Shown one piece after another: positions 24,848-27,694 of a DNA stretch of 27,694 bases. Where the stretch lies: positions 1 through 27,694 of the forward strand of contig JAFABG010000010.1 in the NCBI GenBank assembly GCA_023426145.1. Reading direction: 5' to 3'. Within the stretch, counting starts at the first letter, position 1; each line of letters starts with the position of its first letter. Source of the DNA: Bacteroidota bacterium. GTDB lineage: Bacteria > Bacteroidota > Bacteroidia > Bacteroidales > Bacteroidaceae. The position numbers and the translations under genes are program-made. The notes below the pieces were generated by a model. It saw only the letters and a list, made by a program, of their open reading frames with translations, had not been told where the DNA came from and did not search any database.

Positions 24848-24855
24848 CAAAGTTA
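24848..24855 (-). promoter_or_regulatory. -7 element of the small membrane protein gene
   Basis: On the minus strand TAACTTTG (24855-24848) matches TAnnTTTG exactly. No TTTG is found at the expected -33 distance. The ATG at 24822 lies 25 bases further. Confidence 0.5.
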
Positions 24856-25120
24856 AGTATAGTTTTCCATATTTGATCAGTTTGATAGGAAGAAATGCAG
24901 ATCTTAGAGCTGAAGGCGCGAAACTCACTCCAGAGTTCGTGGTTTTTTAAAAGAAGAATATTTAGACTACTGCTGCTAGTATAAGTTTCATTGAAAATGT
25001 CCATGGCGTAAACGTGAAACAAATGCATTTACTGAATCATTTAAATATATCCACAGTTTTTTCGGATTGTCCAGAAAAACAATAGCAAGTATGCTAAATG
25101 GAAATGAAATTTGAAAAAGC
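24856..25120. other. Intergenic, no gene recognised
   Basis: Between the small gene promoter and the tRNA terminator I see no convincing gene. A 70-codon minus-strand frame across 24816-25028 has Ser-rich, low-complexity composition and overlaps the small gene, so I do not annotate it. Confidence 0.4.
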
Positions 25121-25161
25121 AAAAACCGCAAATGACTTATTATAAAGTATTTGCGGTTTTT
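25121..25161 (-). terminator. Terminator of tRNA-Arg
   Basis: AAAAACCGCAAAT (25121-25133) and ATTTGCGGTTTTT (25149-25161) form a perfect 13-pair stem with a 15-base loop. In the tRNA direction the hairpin starts six bases after the tRNA and ends in a T-run. Confidence 0.88.
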
Positions 25162-25166
25162 ATTTG

Positions 25167-25240
<74 letters not shown>

Positions 25241-25257
25241 ATCCTTATTTGCGGTTG

Positions 25258-25287
25258 CAAAGGTAGTGCTTTTTACGATAATACAAA
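25258..25287 (-). promoter_or_regulatory. Promoter of tRNA-Arg
   Basis: TTTG (25287-25284) and TACCTTTG (25265-25258) are 18 bases apart, a perfect Bacteroides promoter. It leaves a leader of about ten bases before the mature tRNA. Confidence 0.8.
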
Positions 25288-25452
25288 ACTTTTTTGCATC
25301 TTTTTTGTGACAATTTTCCTTTATTTCTAGAAATCAAGCATTTACAAATGCATTATTTTCGCCAAGCATTACCCATTTGCGAATTTAGATTTATTTTACA
25401 ACATGGAACTTACTCGGAACTTATGTTAAGTTTTGATTTTTTTAGAGAGCTT

Positions 25453-25994
25453 TTAGAGGAATATGGTCCAATATATTACATATCTACTTTTGAAATTGAT
25501 ACAAATACCTCGAGAAAATGCATTCTCTTTAGGCGTAGGTGTTTGCCGAAAAAGAGATTCTTTTTCAGACTCTGTAGAATTATAAATAGACTTATTCTCA
25601 ATAATAATTATTTCAAAATTAGGGCTTAGTCCTGTGGAAGTATTTGATGAATAAAAATCAGATATATCGATGTCTCCCTTTGTTGAGAGTAATCTTTCAT
25701 TAAAATAGGGAACTAGAACATCTCCTTTCTTTAATCTATCTTTCACGAGTGCAAAATCTTGATTCTTGACTACAAGTAATGTAGAATCAGTGGCTAAGTA
25801 TGATCTGTGAAAAAAATGGTGCATGAAACTTTTCTGGAAAATGAGAGAAAAACCTTTCAGGTACTAATAGATATTTCAATTTTTCATATCTATAATTATA
25901 TTGTGCAAAATTTTTCTCTGGATATTTATCCTTTTTTGCGCTATGGCACCCTCCTATAAGGAGCATAATTAAAAATAATCTTATTAAGTCTCAT
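25453..25994 (-). pseudogene. Lipoprotein gene broken by two single-base frameshifts
   Basis: Read on the minus strand from the ATG at 25994, the gene starts MRLNKII. It then needs one T removed from a five-T run near 25975 to continue LIMLLIGGCHSAKKDK, a clear lipoprotein signal with GGC. It stays open to HAPFF, where a seven-T run near 25811-25817 needs one T removed to enter the open frame HRSYLATDSTLLVV and on to the stop at 25453. Removing both T gives a continuous 179-residue lipoprotein of unknown function. The intact 3' frame alone (25453-25824) would lack export. It may be a pseudogene, a phase-variable gene, or homopolymer sequencing error. No family is recognised. It diverges from the membrane protein gene at 26082. 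Confidence 0.6.
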
Positions 25995-26056
25995 AATTCA
26001 GAGCCTGTTTAAATTTTATTTAACCCGTTGGCGGAATTAAATTAGTATTTATTTAA

Positions 26057-26064
26057 TATATTTG
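26057..26064 (+). promoter_or_regulatory. -7 element of the orphan membrane protein gene
   Basis: TATATTTG matches TAnnTTTG and is followed by GCAAACA, as at other promoters here. A -33 element is not clear. The ATG at 26082 is 17 bases later, a short leader; the in-frame ATG at 26097 is a second option. Confidence 0.45.
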
Positions 26065-26081
26065 CAAACATTATAATTCTT

Positions 26082-27056
26082 ATGAAGATATTTAAGATGA
26101 CCGGAATTTATAAAATAATTAAAAAACTTCTGTTTTCTGCCATTTTTATAGCTAGCCCTGTTTTCTTATATCTGTTAATAGATGATATTTATCCGTTTTT
26201 TAGTTCTTATATAATACTTCTTCGAATTTTAGTATGGACAATAATAATCTTAATTCCAACTTTTTCACTTTGCTATGGAATATGGGGAAACAGAAGCCTA
26301 AAGGAGTACAGTAAATATTGCCCAATAAAAAAAATAAAATCCACATTCTATTTTTACCTACTGAGTCTGTTATGGCTCTTCAGCATTGAATACTTATGTT
26401 ATATAAATAATAAAGATATATTTTCCATTAATGATGAGTATTATGAATATGAGATGAAAGATGAATTAAATACTATAAACATAAGATTAGACTATAACAG
26501 CAATTATTATCATAAATATAGTCAATTACTATCTAGTATAGAAAGAAATAAGCAATATACCTATACAGAAAGGAAAGAGGATTTATATTTATGTATTCAA
26601 ACTGATACAATCTGGCTTATACCTAATGCTCTTCCACGTAGCGGAGGAGGTATGGGGGCTGAGTTCGAAGAAAGTAAATATGATGAATATATAGACGTTG
26701 GAATACGTTTATTTGGTGAGAGAGGTAAAGCAATACGGGAATGTGGTAGTAAAATAATATTAGATAATTTGAAACATCGTGATAGTATTGCAGGCATAGA
26801 AATCTTTAATCTGACATTAGATAAAGTAAAATTTTACAAAGAAAGAAGCCTTCAAATAAGAAATGCTTTGGACAACAAGAAGAAGTTAGGCCTCAGCTTT
26901 TCCTCATTTATTACGTATAATATATTCAACAAAGGAAATATAATTAATCACAAGAGTAAAATGATTAATCTGATTGTACTTTTACAGATTGTGATTACAA
27001 CATTTGTCTCTGGTTATATTTATAAACAGGCATATAAAATTTTAGATGGAGAATAG
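26082..27056 (+). CDS. Unrecognised membrane protein
   Basis: This 324-residue protein has no family that I recognise. It shows three hydrophobic segments near the N-terminus (about 15-33, 42-66 and 88-108) and one near the C-terminus (about 295-313). A hydrophilic central region of about 180 residues lies between the third and fourth spans. That region holds a Tyr-rich stretch (about 122-165) and a Gly-rich turn, ALPRSGGGMGAEF (about 184-196). With these spans the central region lies on one side of the membrane. The DNA is clearly more AT-rich than the core genes to the left, and the gene lies between a broken lipoprotein gene and an IS remnant, so recent acquisition is likely. A start at residue 6 (ATG at 26097) is possible. 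Confidence 0.7.
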   Translation: MKIFKMTGIYKIIKKLLFSAIFIASPVFLYLLIDDIYPFFSSYIILLRILVWTIIILIPTFSLCYGIWGNRSLKEYSKYCPIKKIKSTFYFYLLSLLWLFSIEYLCYINNKDIFSINDEYYEYEMKDELNTINIRLDYNSNYYHKYSQLLSSIERNKQYTYTERKEDLYLCIQTDTIWLIPNALPRSGGGMGAEFEESKYDEYIDVGIRLFGERGKAIRECGSKIILDNLKHRDSIAGIEIFNLTLDKVKFYKERSLQIRNALDNKKKLGLSFSSFITYNIFNKGNIINHKSKMINLIVLLQIVITTFVSGYIYKQAYKILDGE

Positions 27057-27061
27057 AAAAG

Positions 27062-27086
27062 AACAATTGTAAGCCTTCCAATTGTT
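27062..27086. terminator. Weak hairpin between convergent genes
   Basis: AACAATTG (27062-27069) and CAATTGTT (27079-27086) pair perfectly with a nine-base loop, six bases after the stop of the membrane protein. There is no T-run, so termination is only possible. Confidence 0.35.
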
Positions 27087-27097
27087 TACATAAATGC

Positions 27098-27265
27098 TTA
27101 TTTAAAGAAATCAGGTAACTCCATATCAGGAAGATCTATTTCTGGAATGCTCTTGATGAGAGATAGAATATCATCATCTGAGACAGCCTCCTTTTCTAAT
27201 TCTTCAAGTTGGCTTTCCTTATACTTATAAGCCTTTCGGGTACGTACAGCTGGCCTTTTTGCGAA
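27098..27265 (-). pseudogene. C-terminal remnant of an unknown protein, cut by IS DNA
   Basis: An open minus-strand frame ends at 27098 with the tail RKAYKYKESQLEELEKEAVS followed by DDDILSLIKSIPEIDLPDME and LPDFFK. It is rich in charged residues and looks like a genuine acidic C-terminus, not a shadow frame. Upstream, near 27250-27265, the sequence turns into the antisense of an IS3 transposase, and no start codon precedes the tail. I infer that an element inserted into or deleted the 5' part of this gene. I do not recognise the family. Confidence 0.5.
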
Positions 27266-27694
27266 TGCGTGAAATAGCCATATCCGAATCCGATATGGTT
27301 TTTGGCGTATATTTATCTTGCTTCGTCGTGAAGGTTTTAAGGATAACCATAAGCGCGTTTATCGGCTTTATAAAGCGGAAGGATTAAATTTACGTTCAAA
27401 GCGTTCCCGTAGAAACAGATCCGGAATGCATAGAGAAGGTTATCCTGCAGTAAACGATATAAATCAATGCTGGAGTATGGATTTTGTATCCGATACATTG
27501 TATAACAAACAGAAGTTCAGAACACTGACTATTATCGATAATTTTAGCAGAAAGTGTGTCGCCATTGAAGTTGGGCAATCCTTAAAAGGTAACGATGTTG
27601 TTCATACATTAGAGCAATTACACCTTTTCTATGACATTAAGCCACAAAGAATAAAGGTTGATAATGGACCGGAATTTGTTTCAAAAGAATTGGA
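27257..27694 (+). pseudogene. IS3-family transposase (OrfB), 5'-truncated and frameshifted, runs off window
   Basis: The frame from 27285 reads RIRYGFWRIFILLRREGFKD, then KRVYRLYKAEGLNL, CWSMDFVSD, TIIDNFSRKCVAIEV and VDNGPEFVSKEL at the window edge. This is the rve/DDE integrase domain of IS3-group transposases; the Asp of MDFVSD and of VDNGPEF are two of the three catalytic acids, and the Glu lies beyond the window. Upstream, LRMREIA is in another frame (27259-27279). One missing C near 27284 would join the two as REIAISRIRYGFW. About the first 20-25 residues of OrfB, all of OrfA and the left terminal repeat are absent. It is thus a decayed copy that cannot encode a complete transposase. 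Confidence 0.82.

Noticed and set aside
24816..25028. Minus-strand 70-codon frame overlapping the small membrane protein
   Set aside because: Overlaps the promoter and start of the better-supported small gene and has no recognisable features.
25294..25629. Plus-strand 111-codon frame after the tRNA promoter
   Set aside because: Its second half is antisense to the lipoprotein pseudogene, whose reconstructed protein is much more natural; its composition is Phe/Arg/Leu-rich without any pattern.

Overview
This window looks like chromosomal DNA from a gut Bacteroides or a close relative (Bacteroidales). The reasons are the AT-rich composition, promoters of the Bacteroides type (-33 TTTG and -7 TAnnTTTG), weak Shine-Dalgarno sites, many lipoprotein signal peptides, and gene families typical of the group: TPR sensor kinases, BNR propellers, and GH78, GH95, GH105 and GH140 enzymes. 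All family names come from reading the protein sequences; no database was searched.

Layout. Positions 1-87 (minus) hold the first 29 codons of pyrB. Positions 554-5318 (plus) are a tight four-gene envelope operon: a class A penicillin-binding protein, a short HPPK-like protein, kdsB, and an M16 peptidase homologue that has lost its zinc site. A 14-repeat MORN lipoprotein follows (5401-6570) and ends at a nested hairpin shared with the convergent prs gene (6736-7674, minus). Divergent from prs is a three-gene operon (7846-14386, plus): a 1437-residue double sensor kinase, its response regulator and an AbgT-family transporter. Positions 14476-23627 (minus) are a four-gene secreted glycoside hydrolase operon, transcribed GH95, GH105, GH140, GH78-propeller. 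It probably attacks pectin side chains, with rhamnogalacturonan II as best guess because of the apiosidase-like enzyme. No SusC/SusD pair or regulator is in view. A nitroreductase (23837-24565, plus) is divergent from this operon over interlocked promoters. Next come a 31-residue membrane protein gene and tRNA-Arg(TCT) with a clear promoter and terminator.

The right end, from about 25290, is different: very AT-rich and accessory in character. It holds a lipoprotein gene broken by two single-base frameshifts in T runs, an orphan membrane protein, the C-terminal end of an unknown minus-strand gene, and a truncated, frameshifted IS3-family transposase that runs off the window.

The most interesting object is the double sensor kinase. 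Its first module has an intact ATP-binding site but Asn where the phospho-accepting His should be. Its second module has a His-Glu H-box but a degenerate ATP-binding site. The two halves therefore look complementary, as if phosphotransfer has to cross between modules. The second module also begins with an internal lipoprotein-like signal sequence and a possible internal translation start. With the adjacent regulator and AbgT transporter it would form a self-contained sensing and transport system whose signal is unknown.
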